64,000 nucleotides of DNA from positions 2,028,501 to 2,092,500 of the forward strand of contig VCAZ01000030.1 of assembly GCA_005784505.1 (NCBI GenBank), in the 5' to 3' direction. Positions 1-12,682 of this stretch are shown piece after piece. The DNA comes from Bagarius yarrelli (taxonomy: Eukaryota > Chordata > Actinopteri > Siluriformes > Sisoridae). The position numbers and the translations under genes are program-made. The notes under the pieces were generated by a model that saw nothing but the letters and a program-made list of their open reading frames with translations, was not told the origin of the DNA and made no database searches. The number at the start of each line of letters is the position of its first letter. Position 1 is the stretch's first letter.

Positions 1-1216
1 CATTTCAATCAAAAGAATCATGTGGAGATGCAAACCAAACATTATTCTAGCTCACATTCCACAATTTGTCTGCCCAATCAGAATAGTGTGCTTTTCTTGT
101 AACTGAAATAATCGCACTCTCCAACTGTGACGAGTGGAAATGTATATCAAAACAAGTCCTGAAACAGGTGCATCAGCAGAAGCCAATATATTTTGTAAAT
201 ATAAATAAAAAACATTGGTCTTTTCCCAATTTTTAGCTGTCAAATTGTGGTGAGCTTATATTGATGCATTATCAAGTATAAATTCTTTTGACAGTCACTT
301 TTGGCAACACACAGAACACAAGGGAAGTCTTGGTGCTAAGTGGAGTGTTGGGTTCATGTCTATCCGTGTGGATAATTGAATGTTGGAGCATTCTTCCTCG
401 CCTGTCTTTGTTGTTCAATCAATAGAGGAGCTAATCTGTATTAGCAGAATTAGATGCTCTTAAACTTAGATGTCTGAAACCTTTTCGACTTCTTGTACAT
501 GTCTGGTTGTCCCTCAAACCAAATAGGAAAATCATCAGACGTGAAGTATAATAGGTGGATCCCACACCAGCCTTTAATAGACAGAGTTAGAGAGAAAAAG
601 CGGAAGAGAGCGGAAGAGAGAAAGCGTGTGTGAGAGAGAGAGAGAGAGAGAGAGATTTTTTTATTCTCTTCAAGTTCAAAATGCATTATATACTAAAGTA
701 TCATTATATTATTAACCCATTTGTTTTCCAAAAAAGCTGTGGTTATATATATATACCTAGCATAGTCAAGTAGGTTGGATGCTAGGAGTTTATTTATGAA
801 ATGAACAGCACGCTGTGGTGAATTAGTATTAGGGCTGAAAGGCCTGGCCTCTCTAATTGGAGGTGAAAGAAAGATGGTAATTAAATCTCAAAGGATCTAA
901 ATGAAGGCAGCAGAACGGAAAAACAACACACACCAAATGTGCACTCTCAGCGAGTGAGGCAACACACCCTCCCATGAGCTGTGATCTAAGAAGGAAAGTT
1001 AACAAACCTGTCTTAGTAGTGTTTGTCTGCATGTGCGAGTAACAAGCAGAGGGCTGGTGAAAACATTCATTATTTAACCTTGTACAGGATGCTCATTCAT
1101 ATGCTGGGTGGTGTTTTTAAAATGTCTGTTATTCATGGAAAAACAAGGATTCGATTATCGTTTATGACAAAGGTATCTGCTCTCACTGGAAATGCTTTAT
1201 TTAAAAGATACACAGA
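1..1216. other. Non-coding DNA, possible enhancer-like patch
   Basis: No exon or recognisable transposon is seen. An AG microsatellite lies at 632-655 and a short TA run at 743-755. The stretch at about 805-1010 is free of simple repeats and holds a homeodomain-type TAATTA core at 878-883, so it could be a conserved regulatory piece. Only alignment to other fish could test that. Confidence 0.35.
632..655. repeat. (AG)n microsatellite
   Basis: An uninterrupted AG dinucleotide run follows a looser purine-rich stretch starting near 595. It produces a serine/leucine-rich chance frame on the minus strand. Confidence 0.9.
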
Positions 1217-1411
1217 AATTTACATTTACAGCATTTGGCAGACACCCTTATCCAGAGCGACTTACATTTATCTATTTTTTTATACATGCAATTGGGGGTT
1301 AAGGGCCTTGCTCAGGCACCCAGCAGTGGCAGCTTTTGGTGCTGGGAATACAACTTCGATCTTTCAGTTAGCAGGCCAACACCTTAACCACTTGCACTAC
1401 CATTTTCCCAA
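1217..1411 (-). repeat. tRNA-derived SINE, family 1, minus strand
   Basis: The left end carries the family's 3' tail in reverse ('cagcatttggcagac' then 'ccttatccagagcgactta'). The right end carries the reversed tRNA-like head (aacaccttaaccacttgca). The order is therefore tail to head on the + strand, placing the element on the minus strand. It is nearly full length and abuts another copy in the opposite orientation. Confidence 0.8.
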
Positions 1412-1414
1412 TAC

Positions 1415-1625
1415 TGGGGGCAGTGGTGGCTGAAATGGTTAAGGAGCTGAGTTGTTGCTTGGAAAAACTCGGAAGATCTGAGTTTAAGCCCCACAACCGC
1501 CAGTCTGGCACTGATGTGTCCTTGAGCAAGACCCTCAACCCTTCCTGCCCCAGGGGCACTGTTTCATAGCTGACCCTGCACTCTGACCCCAACTCATTTA
1601 AGATTGAATATGCAAAGTAACAAAT
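1415..1625 (+). repeat. tRNA-derived SINE, family 1 variant, plus strand
   Basis: The head starts with 'ggcagtggtggctgaaatgg' (an A-box-like match) and a decayed B box 'gagtttaagcccc'. The body motifs 'gtccttgagcaagaccctc' and 'tcatagctgaccctgc' follow, ending near 'aactgtgctgtaaag'. The same body is seen at 44.3 kb (+) and, reversed, at 26.7 and 59.5 kb. It lies head to head with the preceding copy. Confidence 0.8.
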
Positions 1626-2832
1626 TAAACTGTGCTGTAAAGTCTATGTGGCAAATAAACACCGTTACATTTAAATGCATTAAAGGCTTTTATTTGCCTA
1701 CCAATTCGACTTATTGCTTCAGCAATAAGTACGGTTTAAAAGAAATAACCACCAATGCTGTTTACACAAAATTGTTCTTAGAATTGCGAGGCAAAAAAAA
1801 ATATTTAATTTAAGTGTAAAATGTCAATGTTACTGGATGTTCTTCCACTTTGCATACTCATTTGGGAATCTTGAAATATTACCCTAGTGTCCCTCAGTGC
1901 AGACTCAGATGAGTATACTGTAATCTGTTCTGGCTGAAAGTAGCTGTATGCATGCCCGGGACTGGCAGAGATAGTAAAAAAGGATTTGATATATGGCCCA
2001 GTCAACCTTTGATGGGGAACATAAAAATCTCAGTGGTGTCCAAGTAATGCTGGGGCACATTTAGTTCCTTACACTGTTCTACAACTCTACCAGCAACCCA
2101 AAATACCCACTCTACTAGTCCAACAAGCTGTACAGAATGACTTCGGATAAAAACAGCTACAGTCTATTCTAAATATAAACTAATAAACACCTGGATTGTG
2201 TTTTATATGAAGATATATTTATATAAAATATATAAGTAAGAGCATAAAACAGCTCATGATAAAAATTCTGGGTAAATTTTTTTTGATTAGTGCTAATTGT
2301 GCAACTGGTATCAGAAATGATACAAACTACAGAACAGTCTAAAATGCATAGTATACTTTAAAACTTGACAGAATTTCCACATTATTTTGCATCAGTTTAG
2401 GAATCAAAGGTCAACCCTTTGAAGTCTAGCCTCAATTTATGATTCATGTTACGTTATTTTCAGCATGCTGAGGAGTTATGATGTATGGGGTGTAATATGA
2501 ATCAAGCTGATATCAAGCTGAAGATTTAGAACACAGTGTATGCTCTTATTTACTTTTGATCAGTGTGTCCCAAAACACAAAGATTTATTTTCAGTGTACA
2601 GGTATAATAAACCAGGTGCTTTCCTGGCAAAATTAGCACAACAAATGTCTGTACACTGTGGGGATGCCTTGTGTCAAGATGATGGTGTAAACAATCAGCA
2701 AGATGCTTAGATTTGTCCTAGCTGGTACAAAACAACTTACAAAAATAGCTTTTTAAATTGTGACACTTTGTCCAATACTATGTGTCATTTCTTATGTTTT
2801 GGGTGCTAAAACGTTTGAATGTACCGTAATTA
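1626..2832. other. AT-rich DNA without recognised features
   Basis: Short frames here have many stops in all other frames and no splice-site support. No transposon ends were recognised. Confidence 0.4.
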
Positions 2833-2889
2833 GATAAATAAATGAATGAATAAATGAATGAATGAATGAATAAATGAATGAATGAATGC
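2833..2889. repeat. (TGAA/TAAA)n tetranucleotide array
   Basis: About fourteen imperfect units mix 'aaat' and 'gaat'. Arrays of this kind often mark the 3' end of fish L2-type repeats, but no L2 body was recognised directly to the left. Confidence 0.85.
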
Positions 2890-3895
2890 TGCAAAGTTAG
2901 CTAGCATGCTTAATAGCACACAGAGCTTGTTGGCAAGCACAATGTCCCAGGCAGTCCATTTGAGAGTAAATTTGCATGGCTTTGTCCTCACCCTCCTCCC
3001 TTGGGAGGCACTGAGTGGCCAGCCTTGTTGATAAGGGTAAATGCAGAGAAGAGGGTTAGCCAGTAGCTGGCACTAATTCCAACAGCTGTGGCTAGCATTC
3101 CTCCTGGGCCATGAGGAGCAAATAGCCACATGCCCCAACTAATTTTGGGGGTTGGTAGAGAAGGGAATAGGCTGCGGTCATGCCATGTGTTAAAACTGTC
3201 GAGGGACAGGGACAATAGAATAGACCTTGGACTCTTTATTGGCTACCATGCATGGTCATTACATACAGAACACTCTAGCCAAATATATCCAGTCCTGAGA
3301 GGACAGATTTATGTGCGTTTGAACAAAGTGTGGTACTACTTGAGAGCATGAAAAAGAAGACTGAAAGGTCTACCTCGTAAATTAATGGTAATGGCCTACC
3401 TTGTCAACGGCGAAAGCATGAACAAACTGTCAGATGTTCTCATATCAGACTACTGTACTGCACTTTAAGGGCACCAGTTAGCATTTCAGGGCCAGCATTT
3501 CTCAGTCTTGTGTGTTTTTATTTATGACAAACCTTATATAGTTTAGAATGATCAAAGCTTTAATATTGGTTTTCAGAAGCTATGAAAATCTGCCTTGAAT
3601 GCAATTCAATTGCATTTAGCTGCAGTGATCAACATGTCTGGTTTATATGACCTGCAGTCTTCAAGGAAAAGATAGGTAATAGCCCTAGTGGATATAGCAG
3701 CCATTTAAGCATCACCATGGCTGTACAGCATTGAGGAACCAATGCTAAATGTTCTCCTGGGTGCCAACATTCAACACCACTCTAAGACTTGTGGTTTAAA
3801 ATGCATCTTTTTCAAACAGACAACAAGCATGTGCTGACTTTAAAGCTGCTAGAACATAAAAATGAAATAATTTTGAAACATCTCTAAGCTTACCC
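2890..3895. other. Unassigned non-coding DNA
   Basis: The first 340 bases are moderately GC-rich and repeat-free. They include an exact octamer-type ATTTGCAT at 2970-2977. The remainder is AT-rich. Overlapping short frames on both strands at 2988-3351 resemble no protein family I know. Confidence 0.3.
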
Positions 3896-5275
3896 ATGTA
3901 ACAAGACGCTGCGTCAAGCGCAATGAAAATGCTTCCTGTGGGGACCAAAAAGTACAAAGGTATGCATTCAGCTATGGTAAGTCAGGCTTCGACCCCAGGC
4001 GTGTAGATAGTGATGCCAGAGGTATAGGCTAAGTAATGCAGCATTACCTTAAAGACATTCACCTTCGGGAACTCGGGCTGCATAAAACGTTATGCGAATG
4101 AGACGCTCACACCATCATACCGCCAAGTCACTGTCTTGGGGGCCAACCATTCCTTCAAAGCAGAGGTGCCTTACCTGTCCCCTACGGTATGTACCATTTT
4201 ACTTGGTTTTCCCGCCCAAGATCTCGACTGGCACGTGGGACTTTTTTCTGAGTGCTGCTGGACAGTGATGGCCACTGCATTATGTGGGAACCACTGGGGC
4301 ACATTTCCTAATGGCCTGCAGATTACAGCACCTTGCAGGATCCCATGTAGTCGCACCAGCCCCATAATTGCACATTGTGGGAAATGGTATACACGGAACA
4401 CAACTGCAATGAGTATGCAAGGCGGTGCTCTCCTCGTGGATTAGAGAGATGGAGTTCCTAGAAGTTCTGGAAGTCACCAGGCTTTCACAAGGTACATGCT
4501 GTAAGGAACCCGTGTGCAGTGGCATGTAAGTGGAACACCCATAAGTCACATTGTGATAGCTGATGATCCAGATTTTTTGTTACTTTATTCTAATAGAGGT
4601 ATGGGACCCTGGATCCCAGCAGTGTTCTCAGATTCAGTTGATAGAAGTGGAGAAACATGTTCTGGAAGGACCACCCTATCACATCACATGTATCCGCTGG
4701 GGGGGGGGGTCTTCTGGTCCCATGCCTTGGAGGCAGCTAACTTCTCCAAAACAGATGAATACCCAAGCCGGAATTGGAGGAATGATTTGACCCTGTCTTG
4801 TGCAATTTCCAGACATGGACAGTGCCTTGAGGTCCTCAATCCTACGAAAGGAGAACATTTCTAGAAGAAATAGTGTCTTTATGGTCAGCTGTTTTACTGA
4901 ACCCCCCCCCATTGTTTCAAACAGGTGGGGGCATCTTGGAACAGGTTCCGAGTTAGAAACCTCAGTTGTCGCCTAGTTCTAAGCTACTGAGCCTCACAAA
5001 AGAAGTGGGTAAGCAGTGGGTCCCTCCCTACCGAAGATGCACCTCTGAAGGTGCGCTAGGCCACCATGGCTGGCACATAAACTTTCAGGGTGCGGACGGT
5101 GAACTGCTCCTGCTCCAGCACTGCACCCACAAAAGCTCCCTCTTCTTTCCTGCATTAGATCACCGGCTTGGGTCTGAGTGTCTGGCCTGGACCACTAGCT
5201 GTGCCTGCGAGCCGCAGGTGAGGCGCTTGCCAACCAAAAGTCACTAGCCACCACACGGTATCCAAAATAGGCTAC
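3896..5275. other. GC-richer block, possible decayed mobile element
   Basis: Composition changes abruptly near 3896 from AT-rich to roughly balanced bases and changes back near 5275. Overlapping frames of 75-116 codons occur on both strands (for example 4136-4444 and 4514-4864 on +, 4280-4549 and 4679-4912 on -), none recognised. Homopolymer G and C runs sit at about 4699 and 4902. No clear terminal repeats, poly(A) or reverse-transcriptase motif was found. The sharp edges suggest an inserted sequence such as the UTR or LTR part of a retroelement, but this is inference. Confidence 0.3.
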
Positions 5276-5329
5276 CTTGGTCTGTCACAGTGATTCATGG
5301 TGCATATAATATAAATAGCTACATTAGAC

Positions 5330-5457
5330 ATTTACAGTTATTGTAAAAGGAATTTTGTAAAAAGCCTTATTAACAGACTTGGTGGTGCTGAAAAATGAAG
5401 CCACAATCTTCTGATCATCAGTTTAACACCTTAACCACTGAGCTACCACTTTTCCTG
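5330..5457 (-). repeat. Decayed SINE, family 1, minus strand
   Basis: The recognisable part is the reversed tRNA-like head: 'ggtggtgctg' and then 'aacaccttaaccactgagct'. The tail to its left has decayed to a few words such as 'acatttacag'. Confidence 0.6.
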
Positions 5458-6357
5458 AACCAAAGTGCTCTTGTTTTACAGAGACTCAAGTTAACTACTC
5501 ATCGTTCTTCCATTCTTCTTCTTTGTCTTGGCCAGACACTCACTTTCATTTGTTTGGATAACTTCTGCCTTAGAAGCTCTAATCCGCTAACTGCTTCATT
5601 CATACGGATGACATCATCAAATCCTTATTCTGATACAGGCTGACTTAATCCTGCTCATTCTCTCCCTGACTGAATCTATTATGAAATACAAATCCTCTAG
5701 GTTTCATGCCAGAGCCTGAACTGTGCTAAAGAAGCGTAGGGACTGTTGGTTTCCTCAGCATTTGAAAACCGTGTCTGAACCTTAACATTGGGATTGAAGC
5801 CTACAAGGCAAAGCTCTTAGCTTTATTACTGGGATATCATTGTTTGCTTACACAGGTCCTGCATTAAATTAGCGAGAATTTTTAATGATTATTGCTGCTA
5901 ATGTTGAAGCGACTATAACCAAACTATGGGCTGAATCAGTATGCTTGGCTGCTTGTGCATACCGTATGCCCATGAATGTTGATGACACTCATTAAATCTT
6001 CCTCCAGGTCATATATCAGGAAAAACAAGGCTCTAAAAACAGGCGCAAATGCAGGTCAGTTTATTCGATATATTCAGAATATCAGTTGTCCAAAAATACA
6101 TCACTTAATCAGAACAGGCACAGATTGACCAATTGTTTAAATAGGACAACACCGTCTGAGCTAAAATCATCAGCAGCAAAGCAGAAACGGGCAAAATACA
6201 AAGTCAGTGATGAGTGACTGCTGGTCCAGGTTTTCCTCCACCTTTTTCCACAGGTTCCAGGATGTAGGATAAGCAATACAGAAATCGTATGAATGTGTAA
6301 ACCAATTTGATCTTATACTGTATATACTGTTTTTAAAGAAAAGTGAAGAGGTTTACA
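5458..6357. other. Unassigned AT-rich DNA
   Basis: No repeat, exon or structured element was recognised. Confidence 0.35.
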
Positions 6358-6512
6358 CTCCTTGGCAGACACCCCTATCCAGAGCAACTTTCATTTATAC
6401 AAATGAGGCATTCGAGGGTCAAAGGCCCCACAGGGATAGCTTGTTGGTGCTGCAATTTAAACATACCGACTTTTAATCATCAGTCTAACACCTTTAACAC
6501 TGAGCTACTCTA
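6358..6512 (-). repeat. SINE, family 1, minus strand
   Basis: The tail motif 'ttggcagacacccctatcca' is followed by a diverged middle and the reversed head ('gtctaacacctttaacactg'). Several small deletions make it shorter than the copy at 1217. Confidence 0.7.
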
Positions 6513-7651
6513 AAGTTATCATTGTAGTGTTAGGTAGGTATTATTTTTACACTTGCACTGACACTAGTGACATTTTCACCTCATTTCACAGTAGCTCCTC
6601 CACCCAAACAACAACATGATAGAATAATTAAAAAGAAACGTTCTCTTCATTCACATAATAGATGGATGGATGGCTATATCATCTTATCATCTTTGCCTAT
6701 GTATCACTAAAGCAGCATGCTCATTATGCCAGTAAGGTGATATTTATTTCGCAATAATCCTTACTTAAGAGTGCACATGCTGATCGCGGATCATGAATAA
6801 TAAAATCCACACCCTGAAAATCAAATAAAATATTTAACATTTTACCACTTTGTTTATGCTACAAATTGCCTACAAGATGCCACATTTGCCTGTTAGCTTC
6901 ACAGAGAGGGGAAATAGGTGATGGTAAACTATGCTGCTGAAAGTACACGCAAAAAGGATGATGATCTCAAGGTAGCGTGCTGTATTAGCGCTATGGTATA
7001 ATGCACTAGTATAATGCACTGGTATAGTAGAAGTGTAAGCCCTGTGGGTTAATGTGCCTTTTCGCAAACCTTGAAGTACACATGATATATAGCAGTTAGA
7101 ACCTAAAGCATATTTTCTGGATCTGGGTTATGGATCTGTATATAATATTGTATATTTACTTAATACTTACTTAGCACACTTTGTTAAAAACTGTGGATTG
7201 TTTTCTCCCACATCTATTTATTTATATTTGAACGCTGTTTATAAGGTCAACCATGGATCATTTTAAACGCTGCACAGTTTATTTACTCTCATATCCTCAA
7301 TTACGGCAGCAGAACTTTGCTAACAATAAAGCGTTTTTATTTAAGCTTTGCGGATGGACTTAAAAAGCATGACATTTGTTTAATACAGTTCTGTGAGCTT
7401 CTCGTGCAAACCTTTTTTTTTTTAAAAATAACTTTACATAATTCGAAAAGTCATATTAATAAACTCTGTTATTTCCCTGAGAGTGTCATTGTGTACTTTA
7501 TGTTTGCTTGTCTAAATGTATTCCTTATCTCCAGAGCAAAGCTGTCTGTATTTTACTGACGTCTTGGTATTAAGATTAACCAAAGCGTACAGCTATTTAA
7601 AGTAATGTACAGTGAAAAAAGCTGATCATCCCATCCATGTGGGCTTTTTGA
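6513..7651. other. Unassigned DNA with a short tandem repeat
   Basis: A 13-bp unit (gtataatgcact plus one base) is repeated about 2.5 times at 6996-7026. A GGAT run lies near 6661. The rest is AT-rich with no exon signals. Confidence 0.4.
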
Positions 7652-7800
7652 ACATCCCAGTCCATATTTAGTCACTTCTATAATACCCTCCACAGTTCTG
7701 GAAAAGCTTTCCACTAGACTGTGGAATGTTCTTATACAGCAACAATCTTGATCTGTGTTTCCGTTTATCCTAAATATCCTGCAGAGTTTCCAGAGAAAGT
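7652..7800 (-). mobile_element. Tc1/mariner remnant, minus strand
   Basis: Text such as 'tcacttctataataccctcc' and 'gaaaagctttccactag' matches the antisense of the transposase C-terminal end seen in fish Tc1-like elements. The sense form appears near 19.9 kb ('catctagtgaaaagctttt'). The fragment is short, frame-broken and lacks clear terminal repeats. Confidence 0.5.
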
Positions 7801-9154
7801 CCAAACAGGGGTACCGCTAAATGATTTAGGCTGGGAGTTAGGGCAATTCTAGGGGACCATGTCATTTGGGGGTCCGAAGAGATTTGTTTTAGTTTAGTTA
7901 GTAGTAACTGGGGAATGGGTGTGGTGGGAGGCTCAAACTTATATTCTTTCATAGGGCCAAAAATTTCTAGCGGCGCCCCTGCCTACAACTTGCCTCGCCG
8001 TAATCTTCAAGTATACCTAACAAGACCTTAATTAGCTAGTTTGGTCATATTGTGTGTAAGCGATATATACATATTTGCAATAACCTTTTGGTGCTGCACA
8101 CAAAAAGAAGACTCCACTCCAGAATACACTGTACAAAGTGTATTCGCATAGAAAAATAATCAATGATGAATACTTTTAATTTGTTTTAGCAAGTTATCAC
8201 ATATCTACTGAGATAAAACGTTAGCAGCAAGACTGATTATGTTTGCAGGGAAAGAGTAGTTTCAGGAATCGGATAAATTTAACTATATGTCATGAAAAGG
8301 ACTTACTCATAAAGTGGACTAGTGATAATATGTTGAAAAAGAAAAAGAATTAATTTCTCCACAAATTGCATAGTGGTAGATGTTTCTTCGGATTAAATAT
8401 GTTGGTGTGGAATGTGGCATGTGAAGCGTTCAAGTGAAAGTTTAATATTATGCATGGGCTGTTGAGGAGTCGTATGCAAACTTTTTTTTTTTTCCTCCGA
8501 GACTGGATTAATTTTTTCAGCTAAACACTCCTCTGCAAAAACGTAACCCCAGTATTTTAATTACATTTAGTTAAGTATATTCTTTTTCTAAAATAATGCA
8601 ATAATTTATCCCAGTTTGTATATTTTCAGCCGCTTCATTCAGTGCAGGTGTGATTTTAGATTTCTAAATTACAAACGCTAAAATCGTTCAAAATTTTGCT
8701 CTATCATTTAATTGAATAATACAGGCGAAAGCATTAAAGGGAGTGCAGACGCTACACTGTGTCCTAATGTCCCTTTGTGTTGCTTCATAAACACACATGC
8801 GTTGTAATTGTTTAGCTTTACATGAATGAACAGAATTTAATTCGATGACAGGCTCTAGATGTTAAAAAAAGTATATATTGAGGAAAAAAAAGATCATTTA
8901 GCAGCAGCTTAACTGCCTGTTTAACTTAATTGGAACATCGGTATCTCATAAATAAATCATTTTAAAGCTTTTTTTTTATGCTTGGTGATGATTTGGTGTG
9001 TCGTAATATTTTCTATTAAGGCTAGAATGTGTGTTGGAATAATTTAAGAATAAACTTTTTCATGATATTCATTTGAATTGTAGAAGATATTTTATTTAAG
9101 ATGTATTAATAGCTCTGTTAAACAATCAATACAATAGGCTATGTGTTTAATGTC
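7801..9154. other. AT-rich DNA, repeat-poor
   Basis: Poly(T) and poly(A) runs are the only simple repeats. The part at about 8600-8960 is free of recognised transposons and could be a conserved regulatory stretch. No coding evidence was found. Confidence 0.3.
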
Positions 9155-9215
9155 AATTGTAGCTTAGTGAGTGGGTATGAGTTCAAATCTCAGTATTACC
9201 ACTTAGCCATTTAGC
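9155..9215 (+). repeat. SINE head fragment (tRNA-like)
   Basis: A decayed A-box-like 'tagcttagtg' and a B-box-like 'gagttcaaatctca' sit at the spacing seen in the family 1 head. No body or tail follows, so it is a fragment and not a tRNA gene. Confidence 0.4.
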
Positions 9216-10400
9216 CAACCGCTTATCTACAATATAAAAAAAAAATCTGTGTTTGAATAGATTTACATGAACCTCAATTGCTAAATGATCAAATGTCTGA
9301 TTGTATGAAAACTGTAAGTAACATGGGATTGGTACAAAATGCTATTTGTTGTACAAGTTTGTTGATGTTTACTTGAAAAGCAGCCTCTGCTTCATATAAG
9401 AGGGAACAAAATTATTTTAAATTGACTAAAGCTATAAGCGGATTCGCAATGGGCATGGGTTTCAGGGAAAATTTCAATTAAAATTACGTCTCTGATCCAT
9501 GTTGTAAATAAAGTTATGTGATGATATGACCCTTTGCAGTGAAAGACTTAAAGCATTTCTAAATTTGATCCCAACAATGCCTCCCCCCATCAGCTGTGTG
9601 TTTTTGCATGTATGTGTGTGTGTGAGGAAGAGAGAAGGAAAAAAAAAAGAAGTAGTGCAGTGGGCCACAGCCCCCTCTGCAGCCAGCAGCAGCAGATAAG
9701 CGAGTTAGAGCCCCCCAGGCACTCATGAATTAAACGTGATTTTTTTTTTAATGCTACGGGCCACACACACACACATATAGACACACAAGCACACATCTAA
9801 CTGCTTATCTGGACCCTATGCACTCCCTCATAAACGAACACTTTTTAACCTACAGCTCTGTGACTTGAAACACACACAAACACCAACACACACTCCTCCG
9901 AGGCCCCTCATGCAAGTATCCAAGTTTGGGGATCTTGAGGAAAGTGAATCCTCCTCCTCTGTGGTTTTTAGCTAATCCTTTCCCAGGTTAATAGAGCACT
10001 GACCTCCTGCAGGCTCTCCTGCTCTGATCTTATCGTCGTTCTTTTACAGACAACTGTGCACTTCAGTAGATTTTAAAGTCTAAGGCAATAATGAAGCCCA
10101 CTGATGACCCGCAGCACAGCAAGGTCAATCTGATAACTGAATCGAAGGCCATTTGGCTTGTCTTTTAAAACTACATTGCAGCCAATCAGAAAACAGCTTT
10201 TGTTTTGTGAATGTGTGGAGTCAACGTATCAATGGGGTGATACGGAGATGGGTTTCGAAGTGTTTTTTAAAAATATATGCAAGGTTAATAATACTACAGG
10301 AAGCATGGTCGACCATTCTTAAGCTAATGAACACTAATGTGGAATGCCAAAAAATGAATAAACGGGAAATATTGAAGGAAGCTGCGATTGAATATTAACA
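9216..10400. other. Non-coding block, candidate regulatory DNA
   Basis: Short CA/TG runs (near 9610 and 9762) break up sequence that is otherwise unique in the window. The part at 9540-10170 is less AT-rich than its surroundings. No splice-flanked reading frame was recognised. Confidence 0.25.
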
Positions 10401-11458
10401 AGGGGGGAAATGTGCAATGTAATAAAACATTTCACATTTAAGGATATTATACAACAAATATGCTATGTCTGTCGTTTATTCTGTTAAATTTCAAAGTAGA
10501 TATGTGATAAATTCACTTTTTGATCTTTTTGCACTTGCTTAGAAAGTGGGTGTTTTTGAAGTGAAGTATTAAATGCAGCCTAGCTGGGTGTTTTTTTGCA
10601 TACTAATTTAAAAAAAAACATGCATAAACATATGTCACCATTAAGCTAATTTAAATTAAACAAATTCCCTCTTGAGAAATCAGTTATTATTCATATCTGA
10701 TATTGACCTGAAGACAGGCAGACGGGCACTTGGAGCTGAAGGTGCTGCGGATGATTGCAAGCCTGTCTTGAGTATGTGTGTGTGGTGCTTTTTCCTAGAT
10801 TAGGCATTTTGTGGTGAGTACCCAGGGCTTAGTTGCATGAGTTTGCTCGCCTCATGTGCTTGTCTGTGCCACGTGGCTCTTCAGTCTGCATTCCAGTCTA
10901 TGTGGCAGTGACATTGACATTGACATGTGCGCTGGTGCCGTCTCTCGCTAAGTGGGCGCTACTTTTGCACAAGACAAAGCCAGAGGTCAGAGTGGGATGG
11001 CTAATGACTACTGCAGACTAAATTTACAAGTTGTCCCAACTGTAAACTCCTGTGTCTTCTTTTAAATCTTTCCTTGATATTTGATATGGCTTCAGGCAGA
11101 AACCCTTTTGACATTTTCATTCTCTCTGAACCGGCTTTTAGTGGCAGTAGGACAGTGACGCATTAAATAAACTGAAATGCTACTCATATATCTGACTGCT
11201 GGGTTCAAATCAACACAGGACATATTTAGAAACCCATGTGTAAATTGATGACCTACTGTATGTCTGTTGTTGTACCAGGTTGCCATTGTTATACCATTTG
11301 TTGTAGCATTGATCTTGTCTAGGTTTGGGGTACTTGGACACATTTAGCTAAGATCTTTGCTATAGTTATAGGCCTTTTTCACACTTCTTTGAGCTGAAAG
11401 AAGGAGCAGAGTAGCTCTTGCACCTAAACACTTATCTGATCTAATCATTTACATACAG
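10401..11458. other. Unassigned non-coding DNA
   Basis: No repeat family or exon was recognised. Frames at 10833-11021 (+) and 11092-11343 (-) lack any known motif. Confidence 0.3.
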
Positions 11459-11770
11459 CGGTGGGTCGTCAGGGCCAGCAGGACCTTTTCAGCTTTCCTA
11501 ATAAAAAGATAAAATTTTATAATTATATTTATCATTTTTTATCACAATATTGCCTATAATTAGTTCTGTTGAGAGTAAACTGGAATATACTACACCAAAA
11601 AGGTCTGGATCCAGTACAGATAGTGCTGCTTTAGTGACAGAATCATCAGCCAATCAAATTTTGACATTTAGTGTCAGCACGCCCTCTGAGTCTAGCAATG
11701 TGCCCAGTTCTACTCCCAGCATTCATCTGAAATTTCCCAGGAATGAAAGTGAAACTCAATAAAAGATAAA
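11459..11770 (+). pseudogene. Ser/Thr-rich ORF fragment, possible old transposase N-terminus
   Basis: A 70-codon frame at 11550-11762 is rich in Ser, Thr, Pro and Glu and ends in 'FPRNESETQ'. Such low-complexity acidic/serine leaders precede the zinc-finger region in many hAT-type and ZMYM1-like transposase-derived genes. The bases just upstream ('gtcagggccagcaggacc') read like a repeat. No zinc finger or catalytic motif follows, so the family call is weak and it may be a chance frame. Confidence 0.2.
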
Positions 11771-11971
11771 TGACAAACGCAGTTGCCGTTGCCGCTGCAC
11801 CGCTGTGTAATGTCAGCCATGCATAATATGCACGTTATTTGCTTGTGTTACAGGAATGTGTATGATCTGTGAATGTAGTTTACAGTTGCTTACAAAAGGC
11901 CCCGACCAAAAACCCACAGTACACCACTGCTGTTTTTCTAATTATTGCATCCTTTTTTTTGTTTGTTTCTG

Positions 11972-12058
<87 letters not shown>
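11972..12058. repeat. Compound (CT)n(CA)n microsatellite
   Basis: A CT run of about 62 bases with one TT interruption passes directly into a CA run of about 24 bases. It creates artificial Ser-Leu and Thr-His frames. Confidence 0.95.
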
Positions 12059-12682
12059 TCTTTAGGATAAAAAAAAGGTTATATTTTGTAATAATCTTAT
12101 CCTATCTAAATCTCAACTTTCTTCCACTCGTTTTTCTCTTGTTCACCCACATAGACATATCATATCTTCCATATATGAGGACAGCAGTGCAAATAATCTG
12201 CCAAAGCTGAGAAAAGAGAAAAAAGGAAAAGTGTGTTAAAGGGCACGTGTGACATATTGCTGTGTGAAAACTGCTAATTGAGTGGCTATTGCCTCATGTA
12301 TTATGCATTGTATAGGTATAAATGGAGACAGGTTACCTAACATGTCGCTGAGTTTTCACATAAAGGTGTTACAGGGGGGCTGGAAGCTCCGGGGGTCAAG
12401 AGGCTACTCACTTCCTTTACCTTATTTGTACTCACTTCCTTCTATTCTCTGTGGACTTCTCTTTATTAGCTTTAGACCCTGGTCTGCACTGAAGTCGACA
12501 CACTTTTCTGTATCCATACACTTTTAAGTCTTTTAATGCTCAACGATCATTTGGTCATGTATGATGCCAGTAATGATAGCGTATTTGCTACAGATTTATG
12601 AGGATGTGTTTTTTTTGTGCGGGTGGCCATGTATTTTACTTACTTCTGGGATTAAAGGTCCTTACAGAAAGAAATACATAAC
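12059..12682. other. Unassigned non-coding DNA
   Basis: AT-rich sequence with no recognised repeat or exon. Confidence 0.3.

Noticed and set aside
1368..1592. 74-codon minus frame
   Set aside because: It lies across the two SINEs and is the translation of the SINE body; the same text recurs in other copies.
4699..4707. G run as a G-quadruplex or regulatory site
   Set aside because: A single homopolymer run without the four spaced G-tracts needed for a typical quadruplex.
11856..12210. Frames with poly(Ser-Leu) and poly(Thr-His)
   Set aside because: Translations of the CT/CA microsatellite in different phases.
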